Below, piece after piece: positions 1 through 8,582 of a stretch of 12,532 bases of DNA. Each line of letters starts with the position of its first letter. The stretch's first letter is position 1. The DNA lies in NCBI GenBank assembly GCA_009781575.1, contig WQXW01000022.1, positions 1 to 12,532 of the forward strand, written 5' to 3'. A program made the position numbers and the translations under genes. The notes beneath the pieces are model-generated. The model had not been told where the DNA came from, made no database searches, and was given only the letters and a program-made list of their open reading frames with translations. Source of the stretch: Solirubrobacterales bacterium. Its GTDB lineage: Bacteria > Actinomycetota > Thermoleophilia > Solirubrobacterales > Solirubrobacteraceae.

Positions 1-3000
1 GCATCGGCGTCGCCGCGGTCGGCGCCGGCGCCGCGCTGTACAAGCTGGGCACCCAGTTTCAGGACTCCTCCAACACGATCCGCCGCGAGACCGGCGCGAC
101 CGGCAAGTCGCTGGACGGCCTCAACGAGTCGGTCAAGCGCGTCTACGCCACCCGCCCGGAGAACCTCGAGCAGGTCACGCAGACGATCGCCACGCTCAAC
201 CGCCAGTCGGGCGCGACCGGTCCGACGCTGGAGAGCCTGGCGCGAACGAACCTGCGCCTGGCGAGCATCACAAAGGAGGAGCTCGCCCCGCAGCTGAAGG
301 CCACCCAGGGGCTGATGAACAACTGGGGTGTCAGCGCCGAGCAGCAGGGGCCCAAGCTCGACGTGCTGTATCGCACCTTCCAGAAAACCGGGGTGGGCGT
401 CACCCAGCTGGCCAACACGATGTCCAGCCAGGGGGTGGTGCTGCGGCAGCTGGGCTTGGGCTATGAGGAGTCGGCGGCGATGATCGGCCTGCTCGACAAG
501 GCGGGGGTGTCGGCCTCGCAGATGCAGATGGGCTTCAACCGCGTGATCGTCGAGGCGGCCAAAGCCGGGATCCCCGCGCGCGACATGTTCGGCCAGATCT
601 TTGACCGAATACGCAACGCCCCGTCTGAGACCGCCGCGGCCGGCGCCGCCGTGGACGTGTTCGGCGCGCGCGCGGGCCCGCGTCTTGCCGGGCTGATCCG
701 CGAGGGCAAGCTGTCATTCGACGACCTGGCCAGCTCGATCGCGGGCGGCAGCGACACGATCGACAAGGCGGCCGCCGAAACCGCCACCGGCGCCGGGCGC
801 ATGAAGATCGCATGGCACTCACTGCAGGTCGCCGTGGAGCCGATCGCCACCGCGCTGGTGCGCACCTTCGCCGACGTCGCCAAGGTCGTCGTCGACGTGA
901 TGAAAGCGCTGGGCCCGGCGACCACGCCGATCATCATGACGCTGCTGGGGCTGCTCGGCACGCTGGCGGTGGCGTTCAAGATCGCCGGCGTTGCCGCAAC
1001 GCTGTTCGGGACCACCACCGCCGTCGCCTTCTGGCCGGTCACCGCCGTGATCGCGGGCATCGCCGCGCTGGTCGCCGCCGTGGTCCTGGTCGTCAAGCAC
1101 TTCAAAGCGATCGTCGATTTCCTGAAGGGTCCGTGGGGGCAGGCGATCCTCATCGCGATCGCCGCCTCGGCGCCGTTCATCGGCGTGCCGCTCTTGATCG
1201 CGACCAACTGGAAGAAGATCGTCGGCTTCTTCGCCGAGCTGTGGGACACGGTGAAGGGGATCTTCTCCGACGCAGTCGATGCGATCGTCGGCTTCTTCAC
1301 CGCCCTGCCCGACACGGTCGTCGGCTCCTTCTCAGCGCTGCCGGGGCGCATCCTTGCCGCGCTGGCGGCGCTGCCCGGTCTGCTTGTGCAAGCCGGTCAG
1401 GCGATGATCAAAGGGCTGCTCGACGGCGCGCAGTGGTTCTTCTTCAACGTGTTCATCCCCTGGATCGTGCTGATGCCGATCCGCATCCTCGGCCTGGTCC
1501 TGAAGGCCGGCACGTGGCTGTTTGAGACCGGCCAGTCGATCATCAAAGGCGCGCTTGACGGGATCGTCGCCGCCTGGCCGGTCGTGCGCGACTGGTTTGT
1601 CGCACTGCCCGGCCGCGTGCTCAACCTGCTGGTCAATGCCGGCAACTGGCTGATCGACACTGGGCGGCGCACGCTCGTGGGCCTGGCCAACGGGATCGCC
1701 GCCGGCGCCGAGGCGGTGTGGGCCTTCTTTCGCGCACTGCCCGGCCGCATCCTGGGCTTTGTCACCGGCGCGCCCGGCTGGCTGGCCGACACCGGGCGCA
1801 AGCTGATCGCCGGACTGAAAGACGGGATCGTCGCGGGCGCCGAGGCGGTGTGGAAGTTCTTTCGCGAGCTGCCCTCCAACATCAAGAACCTGCTCGGCGA
1901 CGCGGCCAAGTGGCTGGTGGACACCGGGCGCAACATCGTGCAGGGGATGATCGATGGGATCAAGGACTTCGCCGGCAAGCTGTGGGAGGCGGTGAAGTCG
2001 GCGCTGGGCGACGCGCTGCCCAAATGGGCCCGCAAACTGCTGGGTATCTCTTCGCCGTCGAAGGTCTTCATGGAGATCGGCGAAGAGGTCGGCGCCGGCA
2101 TGGCGCTCGGGATCCTCTCAAGCGTCGGCGATGTCGTCTCGGCCGCCGGGGAGCTGGCCGCCGCGGCCACCGTCGCCACCCCGAGCGCGCCCACTGCCCC
2201 GGCAGCCACCACCGGCCCCGCCCCCGACGCCGGCGGCCTTCTGGACTTCCAGGCGGCCGCGCAGAGCGCCTTCACCGCTGCCGGCGACGCCGCGCTGGGC
2301 TATGCGACTGCGCTGGAGCTCGCCGTCGCCGGCCAGGCGAGCGCACTGGCCACGATGGGCAGCGCCACCGCCTCCTTCACCGCCGCCGAGAGCTCGGCGT
2401 GGAGCGGGCTCTCCAGCGGCGTGCAGGGCAGCGCCGCGACGCTCAGCGCGGCGCTGATCGCGACGTTTATCAGCGCCTGGGCGCAGCTGCGCGCGAGCAC
2501 CGCGGCGCTGCACACTGCGCTGCAGGCGGCGTGGCTTGCGCACGCGACGTTTTTGCGCTCGGCGCTCACCAGCCTCGCCGCCGCGCTGCAGGCGATCTGG
2601 CAGGGGCTGGCGAGCACGCTGATCGCGATCATCACCAACCTGTCGGCCGGTGTGCGCTCCAGCTGGTCTTCAATGATCAACGCGGTCGTCTTCAACGCCG
2701 GCTGGATGCGCGACCAGCTCACCTCGATCTGGCGCTCGATGGCGACCAATGTCGATCAGATCAGCCACGGGATGGTGCAGCGCTTCACCGCCGTGATGAA
2801 TGCGATGGTCGCCGCGGCGACGAGCGGCGGCTTTAACACCAGCTTTCAGCTGCGCTGGCACCTTGACCAGGCGCAGGGGCCGATCGAGGGAATCGTGCGC
2901 GGCTACGCGCGGAAGCTGCGCGACTCGCTGAACCCGATCCTGCAGGGGATCGGCAAGAGCCAAATCAAGCTGCCGTTCGCCTCCGGCGGGCGCGTGCCGG

Positions 3001-4241
3001 GCACGCCTGGGGGCGGCGACACCGTGCCGGCGATGCTCACACCGGGTGAGTTCGTGATCCCCGCGCGCGCCGCCGCGCGCCTGGGCCCGAAGATGCTGGA
3101 CCAGCTGCGCGAAGGCTGGCTGCCGGTGCGCGGCTATCAGCTGGGCGGCGCGGTGCAGGAGGCGGCGAACCGGCTGACCAAACAGTTCGGGCTTGTGGTC
3201 ACCTCGACCTTCCGCCCGGGCGACCCGGGCTTTCACGGCAAGGGGCAGGCGGTCGACCTCTCCGGCGGCGCCTGGGGGCCGGGCGGCCCGATGGGCAGGG
3301 CCTCGAACTACATCATGCAGTCGGGCATGTTCCGCTCGCTCGCGGAGGGGATCTTCAACCCGGCGCTGTCGGTGAAGTGGGGCAAGCAGGTCGATCCCGG
3401 CTTCTGGGGCGCCGGCACGTGGGCCGGGCACGCCAATCACATCCACCTGGCGATCACCGGTCAGGGCGTCGACTTCGGGGGCTTTGCCGTCACCGAGCCG
3501 GTGCTGCTGCCGGATGTTCCCGACGTGAAGACCGGCGGCGAGTGGTTCGGCGGGACCGCCAAGAAGGTGATGGAGCACGTGCGCAAGGTCGCACAGCAGT
3601 GGGCCGATGCGAACACGTTCGTCGAGTCGCTCACCGGAGGCGGCGCCCCGACCGGCCCGGTGCCGCCCGGCAGCGTGCGCAACTGGATCTCCCAGGCGCT
3701 GGAGTACGGCAAATGGCCGGTGGCATGGATGGGCGCGCTGTTCTCGCGCGTGATGCAGGAGACGGGCGGCAACCCGCACGCGATCAACCTGTGGGACTCA
3801 AACGCCAAGGCGGGCATCCCGTCCAAGGGGCTGGTGCAGACGATCGAGCCGACCTTCAACGCCTACAAGGCGCCGAGCATGGGCGACATCTGGAACCCCG
3901 TGCACAACCTGGTCGCGGGGATCAAATACATGATCGCGCGCTACGGCTCGCCGCTGAACCTGCCCAGCGGCGGCTACGCGGCGGGCGGCATCGTCCCCGC
4001 CACGTCCGGCGGCCGGCACATCCTCGCCGGCGAGGGCGGGCGCGATGAGGCGGTGATCCCGCTGCCCGCCGGGTGGCGCGGCATGTTCGACGGCGGGCGC
4101 GGTGATTCGCTCTCGCCAGCAGCGGGGCAGCAGCGCTCGGGCCCGGCGGTGCAGATCGAGAACTACGTCGTGAAGGAGGAGGCAGACCACAGGCGGATAT
4201 TCGCTATGGCCCGGTTCGAGCAGCAGGCAGGGAAAATCTGA
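1..4241 (+). CDS. Phage tail tape measure protein with M15-like peptidase and lytic transglycosylase domains (5' partial)
   Basis: The frame is open from base 3, so the gene begins left of the window; 1412 residues are visible. It sets tail length and is probably threaded into the host envelope during DNA entry. The first ~260 residues match the TP901-type core, with FGARAGPRLAGLIREGKL as a hallmark. Strongly hydrophobic helices follow at about 300-400. Five ~44-residue repeats rich in ALPGR, WL-DTGR and AVW-FF lie at about 445-665, then KLLGISSPSKVF and a long Ala-rich helical stretch. GGGDTVPAMLTPGEFVI precedes an M15-like zinc peptidase domain with FHGKGQAVD (H1078, D1085) and HANHIH (H1146, H1148). 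A lytic transglycosylase-like domain follows, with likely catalytic E1253 in MQETGGNP and GLVQ downstream. The tail ends with AGEGGRDEAVIPLP. The stop overlaps the next start by one base. Tape measure is near certain; the enzymatic activities are inferred from motifs. Confidence 0.96.
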   Translation, partial: IGVAAVGAGAALYKLGTQFQDSSNTIRRETGATGKSLDGLNESVKRVYATRPENLEQVTQTIATLNRQSGATGPTLESLARTNLRLASITKEELAPQLKATQGLMNNWGVSAEQQGPKLDVLYRTFQKTGVGVTQLANTMSSQGVVLRQLGLGYEESAAMIGLLDKAGVSASQMQMGFNRVIVEAAKAGIPARDMFGQIFDRIRNAPSETAAAGAAVDVFGARAGPRLAGLIREGKLSFDDLASSIAGGSDTIDKAAAETATGAGRMKIAWHSLQVAVEPIATALVRTFADVAKVVVDVMKALGPATTPIIMTLLGLLGTLAVAFKIAGVAATLFGTTTAVAFWPVTAVIAGIAALVAAVVLVVKHFKAIVDFLKGPWGQAILIAIAASAPFIGVPLLIATNWKKIVGFFAELWDTVKGIFSDAVDAIVGFFTALPDTVVGSFSALPGRILAALAALPGLLVQAGQAMIKGLLDGAQWFFFNVFIPWIVLMPIRILGLVLKAGTWLFETGQSIIKGALDGIVAAWPVVRDWFVALPGRVLNLLVNAGNWLIDTGRRTLVGLANGIAAGAEAVWAFFRALPGRILGFVTGAPGWLADTGRKLIAGLKDGIVAGAEAVWKFFRELPSNIKNLLGDAAKWLVDTGRNIVQGMIDGIKDFAGKLWEAVKSALGDALPKWARKLLGISSPSKVFMEIGEEVGAGMALGILSSVGDVVSAAGELAAAATVATPSAPTAPAATTGPAPDAGGLLDFQAAAQSAFTAAGDAALGYATALELAVAGQASALATMGSATASFTAAESSAWSGLSSGVQGSAATLSAALIATFISAWAQLRASTAALHTALQAAWLAHATFLRSALTSLAAALQAIWQGLASTLIAIITNLSAGVRSSWSSMINAVVFNAGWMRDQLTSIWRSMATNVDQISHGMVQRFTAVMNAMVAAATSGGFNTSFQLRWHLDQAQGPIEGIVRGYARKLRDSLNPILQGIGKSQIKLPFASGGRVPGTPGGGDTVPAMLTPGEFVIPARAAARLGPKMLDQLREGWLPVRGYQLGGAVQEAANRLTKQFGLVVTSTFRPGDPGFHGKGQAVDLSGGAWGPGGPMGRASNYIMQSGMFRSLAEGIFNPALSVKWGKQVDPGFWGAGTWAGHANHIHLAITGQGVDFGGFAVTEPVLLPDVPDVKTGGEWFGGTAKKVMEHVRKVAQQWADANTFVESLTGGGAPTGPVPPGSVRNWISQALEYGKWPVAWMGALFSRVMQETGGNPHAINLWDSNAKAGIPSKGLVQTIEPTFNAYKAPSMGDIWNPVHNLVAGIKYMIARYGSPLNLPSGGYAAGGIVPATSGGRHILAGEGGRDEAVIPLPAGWRGMFDGGRGDSLSPAAGQQRSGPAVQIENYVVKEEADHRRIFAMARFEQQAGKI
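1335..1997 (+). repeat. Five tandem ~44-codon repeats in the tape measure gene
   Basis: Units begin at about 1335, 1470, 1602, 1734 and 1866, giving spacings of 135, 132, 132 and 132 bases. The pattern is roughly xLPgRI, then AGxWL, DTGR, IxGLxDGI and AVWxFF. The third and fourth units are the most alike; the second and fifth have diverged. A 44-residue period equals four 11-residue steps, which fits the Trp/Phe-spaced helical repeats known in tape measure proteins. Confidence 0.8.
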
Positions 4242-5095
4242 TGCTGCGCCTGGAGCTCGAAGGCGGCCCGGGGCTCGATCTCGACGGCACCGAGAACGGC
4301 GCCGCGCTGTTGCACATCACCGAGGTCGACTGGGGCTACCCCGAGCCGCGCGCCGTGGAGGACGACCGCCCGGAAGCGTCGGGCACGATCGACCAGACCA
4401 AACACTGGTCGAGTCGTGTCGTCACGCTCACCGGCAAGGTCGCGATCGACTGGGAGTCGCGCGGCCGCCGCCAGGCGCTCGTGGACCTGCTCGCGCCCTA
4501 CCTGATGCCCGGCGCGCGGCCGTGGCTGTACTCGCGCTTTGACGACGGCTCGATCAAGCGCATCCTGCTGCGCCCCGACCAGTTCTCCCGCCCGCAAATC
4601 GCAAACGTGCAGGACATCTCACTCAGCTTCAAGTCGCCCACGGGCGTGCTGGAGGCGGAGGAGCAACAGATTCGCCTGCTGCCCGAGATCCAGGTGGCGG
4701 GGCGCGTCTACCCGCTGATCCACCCGCGCGTCTACCCGCACGGCTCGGGCACGCTGTGGCTTGCGACCAACGCGGGCTCGGCGCCGGCGGACTGGACCGC
4801 GCGCATCTTCGGGCCCTGCCACGGCCCCGCGATCGTCAACCACTCAACCGGCGAGGCGGTCGATCTGGCCCACCTGCAGCTCGGCGCCGGCGAGTTCGTC
4901 GAGGTCAACAGCCGCGAGCACACCGTGCTGGCCGACGGGCGGCGCGAAAGCAGCCGCTGGCACACAGTCGACTACGCCGCGACCACGTGGTGGCAGCTGC
5001 CGCCCAAAAGCACGAGCGCGCTGCGCTTTCACACCCACTGGTGGGAGAACCCGGCGCAGATGTTCTTTTCCTGGCGAGACACGAGCCTGTTGTGA
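4241..5095 (+). CDS. Distal tail protein (Dit / siphovirus-type tail component)
   Basis: This 284-residue protein is the expected baseplate hub ring joining the tail tube to the adhesin device. The N-terminal half shows the pattern common in actinophage Dit proteins: VDWGYPEPR, then DGT-like SGTIDQTKHW and RVVTLTGKV. This continues into a region on ring size and domain length (RRQALVDLLAPYLMPG). The C-terminal half looks like the galectin-type domain, with NAGSAPADWTARIFGP, LGAGEFVEVNSRE, a WWQLPPKS loop and a closing FFSWRDTSLL strand. ATG overlaps the tape measure stop in TGATG, so translation is coupled. Position directly after the tape measure and length both fit Dit. No catalytic residues are expected. 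The assignment rests on fold-like pattern and order, not on an alignment. Confidence 0.85.
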   Translation: MLRLELEGGPGLDLDGTENGAALLHITEVDWGYPEPRAVEDDRPEASGTIDQTKHWSSRVVTLTGKVAIDWESRGRRQALVDLLAPYLMPGARPWLYSRFDDGSIKRILLRPDQFSRPQIANVQDISLSFKSPTGVLEAEEQQIRLLPEIQVAGRVYPLIHPRVYPHGSGTLWLATNAGSAPADWTARIFGPCHGPAIVNHSTGEAVDLAHLQLGAGEFVEVNSREHTVLADGRRESSRWHTVDYAATTWWQLPPKSTSALRFHTHWWENPAQMFFSWRDTSLL

Positions 5096-5103
5096 GAGAG
5101 GAG
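5096..5103 (+). promoter_or_regulatory. Shine-Dalgarno GAGAGGAG
   Basis: GAGAGGAG lies five bases before ATG 5109. It decides that start, because the reading frame is open far upstream inside the Dit gene. The same octamer precedes the holin-like and endolysin genes. Confidence 0.85.
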
Positions 5104-5108
5104 CCGGC

Positions 5109-6080
5109 ATGAACGCGCAAGAGGGTGTGGTCTACCGCCCGCCGCTGTGGTCACAGAACTCCGAATACTCGGCGGCGGATGACCGCCGGCTGATCATGGC
5201 CACGCTGCGCGGCGGCGTGATCGACCTGGACGACCTGCGCGTGGTCCCGCGCCAGGAGGGCTCGAACATGTCAGTCGATGTGTTGCCCGGCCACGTCGTG
5301 ATCCCCGGCACCGACCAGGCCGATCAGGGCCACTACGTCTGCCCGCTGGCCCAGCGCGTCAACGTGCCGATCCCGGCGGGACCCTCCGCGGGCAATTGGC
5401 GGCGCGATCGCATCTACGCACGTGTGTATGAGCCCGGCGGGGAAGAAGAAGCCTACTGGCGGTGCGAGGTGTTGCCCGGCACGTCCGGCCCCACCAGCGC
5501 TGTCGCCCCGTTCCTACCCGACCACCCGCCTTCGGCGGTGATGCTGTGCTGGATCGAGGAGATCGCCTCCAACACGGTGGCCATCAACGCCGACAGAATC
5601 GTCGACTTCCGCAAATTGGCGCGCCCCGCCTCGATGGGGGAATGTATCATCCGCGCTCAGGCGCTAGGCCAGACGGCCCCGCCACCGGGCACCGCAGTCC
5701 GCTGGGATTCCCCCTTGCGCATCGTCGCGCCGCTGGCCGGCCCGGTGGATGTCGAGGTCACGGCCGAGGGCACGGTCTGGTGGAACAACGCCGGAGCGGG
5801 CTCGGGCACGGTGTGGGTGTCACTGTATCGCGACCTGGCGGGCCAGAATCCCGAGCTACTCGCCTTCCGCCAGCCAGCTGACATCGGCCTGTTCGCCCAG
5901 GGAGTGCAGTTCGGCCAGTACGTAAAGATGAACCTCGTCGTGGAGGCGCTGAAGGTCAACTGGTATGAGCAGCTCTACTGCGAGGCCGTCGTGCAAAACA
6001 AGCATGGCGGCTGGGGGCCTGTATTCACTGCCGGACAGCTCACGATGCGGATCACCCCATCGGGGACCGCCCTGACGTGA
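5109..6080 (+). CDS. Phage minor tail protein (baseplate/adhesin-associated)
   Basis: This protein of 323 residues starts at the ATG set by GAGAGGAG, 13 bases after the Dit stop. The N-terminal region has the recurrent actinophage minor tail pattern: YRPPLWSQNSEYSAADDRRL, then QEGSNMSVDVLPGHVVIPGT, then PRxDxI-like RRDRIYARVYEP, then a CEVLPGTSGP loop and HPPSAVMLCWIE. The C-terminal 130 residues look like a beta-rich domain (VDVEVTAEGTVWWNN, GTVWVSLYRDL), possibly a small jelly-roll. The role is probably to bridge hub and fibres. The stop overlaps the next start in TGATG. The exact function is not determined; I am sure only that it is a structural tail protein. Confidence 0.8.
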   Translation: MNAQEGVVYRPPLWSQNSEYSAADDRRLIMATLRGGVIDLDDLRVVPRQEGSNMSVDVLPGHVVIPGTDQADQGHYVCPLAQRVNVPIPAGPSAGNWRRDRIYARVYEPGGEEEAYWRCEVLPGTSGPTSAVAPFLPDHPPSAVMLCWIEEIASNTVAINADRIVDFRKLARPASMGECIIRAQALGQTAPPPGTAVRWDSPLRIVAPLAGPVDVEVTAEGTVWWNNAGAGSGTVWVSLYRDLAGQNPELLAFRQPADIGLFAQGVQFGQYVKMNLVVEALKVNWYEQLYCEAVVQNKHGGWGPVFTAGQLTMRITPSGTALT

Positions 6081-7114
6081 TGGACTGGGCCTGGGTCGCG
6101 CAGACTGTACAGGGCCAGGCGCTCGGGGATCTCACCTTCGCGCGGGGGCGTTCTGTGAGCTTTGACCTGCGCGGGCCGTGCACGGCGAAGTTCCAGATCG
6201 ACGGGCGTGCAGAGCAGGCGCGCGATCTGGAGGAGCTGCAGTGCGATCTGGTGCTCTGGCGCGGCAGCGAACGCATGCTGCGCGCGCGCCTGGGCTCGCC
6301 CGATGACGATCTGGACGCAGACCGCCATACGACCAACTTCTCGGCGGTGGACTACCGCGGCGTGCTCGGCGCGCGCATCGACGAAGGCGGGCGCACCTAT
6401 GCGGGCTGGCAGCAGGACAACATCGGCTGGGATGCCGTCTTCAACGCGCAGGTGGGCGCGGGCGGGGCGCTCGGAATCACGCGCGGGGATTCGCGCGCGG
6501 CGCCGGTGGTGCGCACCGAGGTGCTGGATGTGGACACGCCGTGGGACAAGTTTTTGGACCGCTTTCAGGACTACGAGGACGGCTTTGAGTGGTGGATCGA
6601 CCCGGAGCTGCGCTTCCAGCAGGCCAGCTGGCGCGGCGTCTCCCACCCCGACTTCCCGCTGGCGTGGGGCACGTCGATCTCAAAGCTCAAACGCGCCGGC
6701 GATACCAGCCGCTATGCCAACTGGGTCAGGGTGCGCGGCGGGCGCCCCGAGGGCGCCGGCAGCGAAGCGCCCGAACCATACGCCGACCGCTGGGCGCCCA
6801 ACCTGGGCTCGCTGCGCCAGGGGCGCATCGCGCGCGTGGTCTCAAACAGCGACCTGAAGGACCAGGCCGCGGTCAACGCCGCCGCCGAGCAGCTGCTCGC
6901 CGACTCGCTCAACCCGCCGGCGGCCTACGTAGCCACGCTGCTGCCCGGGCTGTGGCAGGGGCCGAGCGATGTGTGGCTGGGTGATGAGGTGCCGCTGATC
7001 GTCAAATCTGGGCGCCTGGAGATCGACACGACAGCGCGCGTGCAGCAGCTGGACATCGAGCTGGACGAGGAGGGGCGCGAGACGGTCACGCTCACCGTGG
7101 GGGCGGGCGCGTGA
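6080..7114 (+). CDS. Minor tail protein, ReqiPepy6 gp37-like / tail-associated hub protein
   Basis: The product has 344 residues from ATG 6080. An in-frame GTG directly before it at 6077 is possible, but ATG 6080 gives the same one-base TGATG coupling seen at the tape measure to Dit junction. Features seen include [18 protein letters not shown] at the start, a [16 protein letters not shown] beta segment, [14 protein letters not shown], AWxxIxxxQ-like [19 protein letters not shown], and a later YANWVRVRG segment. This order resembles the Sipho_Gp37 family of baseplate proteins, which are related in role to Tal or gp27-type hubs. The C-terminal [18 protein letters not shown] is typical of such proteins. 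It has no clear peptidase domain, which fits the wall-cutting domains sitting in the tape measure instead. It overlaps the next GTG start by four bases. Confidence 0.8.
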   Translation: MDWAWVAQTVQGQALGDLTFARGRSVSFDLRGPCTAKFQIDGRAEQARDLEELQCDLVLWRGSERMLRARLGSPDDDLDADRHTTNFSAVDYRGVLGARIDEGGRTYAGWQQDNIGWDAVFNAQVGAGGALGITRGDSRAAPVVRTEVLDVDTPWDKFLDRFQDYEDGFEWWIDPELRFQQASWRGVSHPDFPLAWGTSISKLKRAGDTSRYANWVRVRGGRPEGAGSEAPEPYADRWAPNLGSLRQGRIARVVSNSDLKDQAAVNAAAEQLLADSLNPPAAYVATLLPGLWQGPSDVWLGDEVPLIVKSGRLEIDTTARVQQLDIELDEEGRETVTLTVGAGA

Positions 7115-7485
7115 GCGCGCGCGTGGGACCGCGCATCGACCGCGGCACGCCGATCGTGCCCGACCAGCGCCTGCTGGACCGCATCGCGCGCCTGGAGCGC
7201 CGCGGCGGCGGGGGCGGTGGCGGAGGCGCGCCTGGGCCGCAAGGACCGGCAGGGCCCACGGGACCGGCGGGGCCGCCGGGGACAACCGGTGCGCCGGGGA
7301 CAACCGGCCCGGCTGGGCAGGCCGGTGGACCGGGGCCCACAGGCCCAACCGGTCCGGCGGGCCCGCCCGGGCGCGGCCTGGAGGGCATCAACGGCACGCT
7401 GGACTCGGCGAGTGAACTGGTGCAGGAAGGCAACGTGCCCGGCGACGCCTGGATCATCGACGGCGATCTGTGGGTGTGGCGATGA
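7111..7485 (+). CDS. Short collagen-like tail fibre protein
   Basis: This 124-residue protein uses a GTG start in GTGA, overlapping the upstream stop by four bases. Residues 1-31 are a short charged N-terminal region, perhaps a helical trimeriser or attachment segment ([12 protein letters not shown]). Eight glycines follow at 32-39, then about 17 G-X-Y triplets to residue 89. The C-terminal module [15 protein letters not shown] plus [12 protein letters not shown] is a known cap type on phage collagen-like fibres. A related cap ends the next protein. Two copies of a 15-base unit 18 bases apart (7275-7289 and 7293-7307) show recent expansion of the triplets. It probably forms a trimer and takes part in host adsorption. 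The role as a fibre is inferred from composition and place between baseplate and collar genes. Confidence 0.8.
   Translation: MSARVGPRIDRGTPIVPDQRLLDRIARLERRGGGGGGGGAPGPQGPAGPTGPAGPPGTTGAPGTTGPAGQAGGPGPTGPTGPAGPPGRGLEGINGTLDSASELVQEGNVPGDAWIIDGDLWVWR
7219..7377 (+). repeat. Collagen G-X-Y coding repeat, first fibre gene
   Basis: The repeat encodes G-X-Y triplets rich in GPA, GPT and GTT. GCCGGGGACAACCGG is repeated exactly at an 18-base (six-residue) period, at 7275 and 7293. Confidence 0.85.
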
Positions 7486-8582
7486 GCCCCTCCTGGGAGA
7501 ACGTCGGCACGATCCGAGGCCCGCAGGGCCCGCCCGGCGAGCAGGGCCCCAAAGGCGAGCCAGGCGAACAGGGCGAACAGGGGATCCAGGGCGTTGAAGG
7601 GCCGCAGGGCCCGCGCGGTGAAATCGGTGAAGCGGGCGGTCCGGGCTCGCCCGGTGAAGCCGGCCAGCCCGGCAGCCCCGGCCCTCCCGGTGAAGACTCC
7701 GTTTTCCTGGGGCAGATCCCCGCGCTGCCCGAACTGTGGCAGCCGGCGTTTCCGTTCCTTGGCACGCTCGCGACCGCGGCGCAGACCAACGCGCAGGTGC
7801 GCCTCACGCCGGTCGTGCTGTTCCGCCCGATCACGACGGCGCGCATCGACGTCTCCACCGCCAACGCCAACGGGCGCATCCGCATCGGGCTGTACACGTT
7901 CGCCTCAGACGGCGGCCCCGGCGACCTGGTCGTGCAGACCGCGGAGATGCTCGCCTCGGCCGTGGGGATGCTCAACGGCGCGCTGGCCGCGCCCGCCGGA
8001 CGCTACTGGCTGGCGATCGCCTCGGTCGGCAGCGCCGCGCCCACGCTGCGCACGGTGAGCGGCGCGAACCCCTACCTGCCCGGCGTGGATGCGCCGGCGG
8101 CCAACGTGCTGCCGAACGCGTGGCTCACCACCGGGCAGGCCACCGGCGGCGCCGGTGTGGCCTCACTGCCCGCCGTGGCCTCGCGCACCGGGCTGGCGCG
8201 CAACTCGATCATGCCCGCGATCTGGCTGCAGGCGGGGCAGGGCGCCGCGCTGCCGGGCGGTGAGCCGGGCCCACCCGGCCCGCCCGGTCCGCCCGGGCAA
8301 GCGGGCCAGCAGGGCAACCCCGGCGAACGCGGCGAAGCGGGCCCGACCGGCCCGGAAGGCGGGCAGGGGATTCAGGGTCAGGAAGGTCCACAGGGCAACC
8401 CGGGGCCGCACGGTCCCGAAGGTCCCGAAGGGCCGCAGGGTCCCGAAGGGCCGCAGGGGCCTGCCGGCGCCGGTGTGCGCATCCTGGGCACGCTGCCGGG
8501 CGTGGGGCCGCCGAGCGACCCCGGCTCGCCGGGTGACGGGTGGCTTGACACCAACGGCGACCTGTGGGTGTGGGGCGCATGA
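7482..8582 (+). CDS. Collagen-like tail fibre protein with central globular domain
   Basis: A 366-residue protein starts at ATG 7482, overlapping the previous stop in ATGA; four in-frame codons before it belong to that gene's end. The order is a short N-cap (SWENVG), collagen triplets at about 13-71, a globular beta-rich domain at about 73-255, a second collagen arm at about 259-331, and a C-terminal GTLPG...GDLWVW cap. The globular part holds [18 protein letters not shown] and [10 protein letters not shown], a pattern common in phage fibre and receptor-binding domains. I take it as a candidate carbohydrate or surface binding module. The second arm has near-identical DNA units (8412-8461), so triplet number may vary between relatives. 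It is probably a trimeric adhesin. The ligand is unknown. Confidence 0.82.
   Translation: MSPSWENVGTIRGPQGPPGEQGPKGEPGEQGEQGIQGVEGPQGPRGEIGEAGGPGSPGEAGQPGSPGPPGEDSVFLGQIPALPELWQPAFPFLGTLATAAQTNAQVRLTPVVLFRPITTARIDVSTANANGRIRIGLYTFASDGGPGDLVVQTAEMLASAVGMLNGALAAPAGRYWLAIASVGSAAPTLRTVSGANPYLPGVDAPAANVLPNAWLTTGQATGGAGVASLPAVASRTGLARNSIMPAIWLQAGQGAALPGGEPGPPGPPGPPGQAGQQGNPGERGEAGPTGPEGGQGIQGQEGPQGNPGPHGPEGPEGPQGPEGPQGPAGAGVRILGTLPGVGPPSDPGSPGDGWLDTNGDLWVWGA
7518..7694 (+). repeat. Collagen G-X-Y coding repeat, N-terminal arm of second fibre gene
   Basis: About 19 triplets rich in E, Q and K at the Y position, such as [16 protein letters not shown]. These are more charged than the Thr/Ala-rich triplets of the first fibre. 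Confidence 0.8.
8256..8474 (+). repeat. Collagen G-X-Y coding repeat, C-terminal arm of second fibre gene
   Basis: About 24 triplets. Near the end the DNA itself is repetitive: GGTCCCGAAGG units alternate with GGGCCGCAGG between about 8412 and 8461. This points to slippage or unequal recombination, not only codon-level convergence. Confidence 0.85.

Noticed and set aside
900..1240. Separate membrane protein in the tape measure region
   Set aside because: The hydrophobic helices are in frame with the tape measure and are usual for that family.
461..1351. Leftward open frame (296 codons) over the tape measure core
   Set aside because: Low-complexity Ala/Ser/Thr/Pro composition, opposite to a strongly supported coding frame.
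1718..2836. Rightward open frame (372 codons) inside the tape measure gene
   Set aside because: It is Arg-rich and low in complexity, as expected from a shifted frame of GC-rich DNA, and it lacks a plausible SD and start.
2670..3779. Long leftward open frame (369 codons) antisense to the tape measure gene
   Set aside because: It is a GC-driven shadow with Arg/His-rich composition and no recognisable domain. The sense frame holds clear tape measure, peptidase and transglycosylase motifs.
6842..7348. Leftward open frame over the gp37-like and first fibre genes
   Set aside because: It crosses two well-supported sense genes and is only a reverse reading of gp37-like and collagen codons.
7219..8474. 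CRISPR-like or satellite array
   Set aside because: Repeats are in-frame G-X-Y codons with no conserved spacer structure. They encode collagen-like protein.
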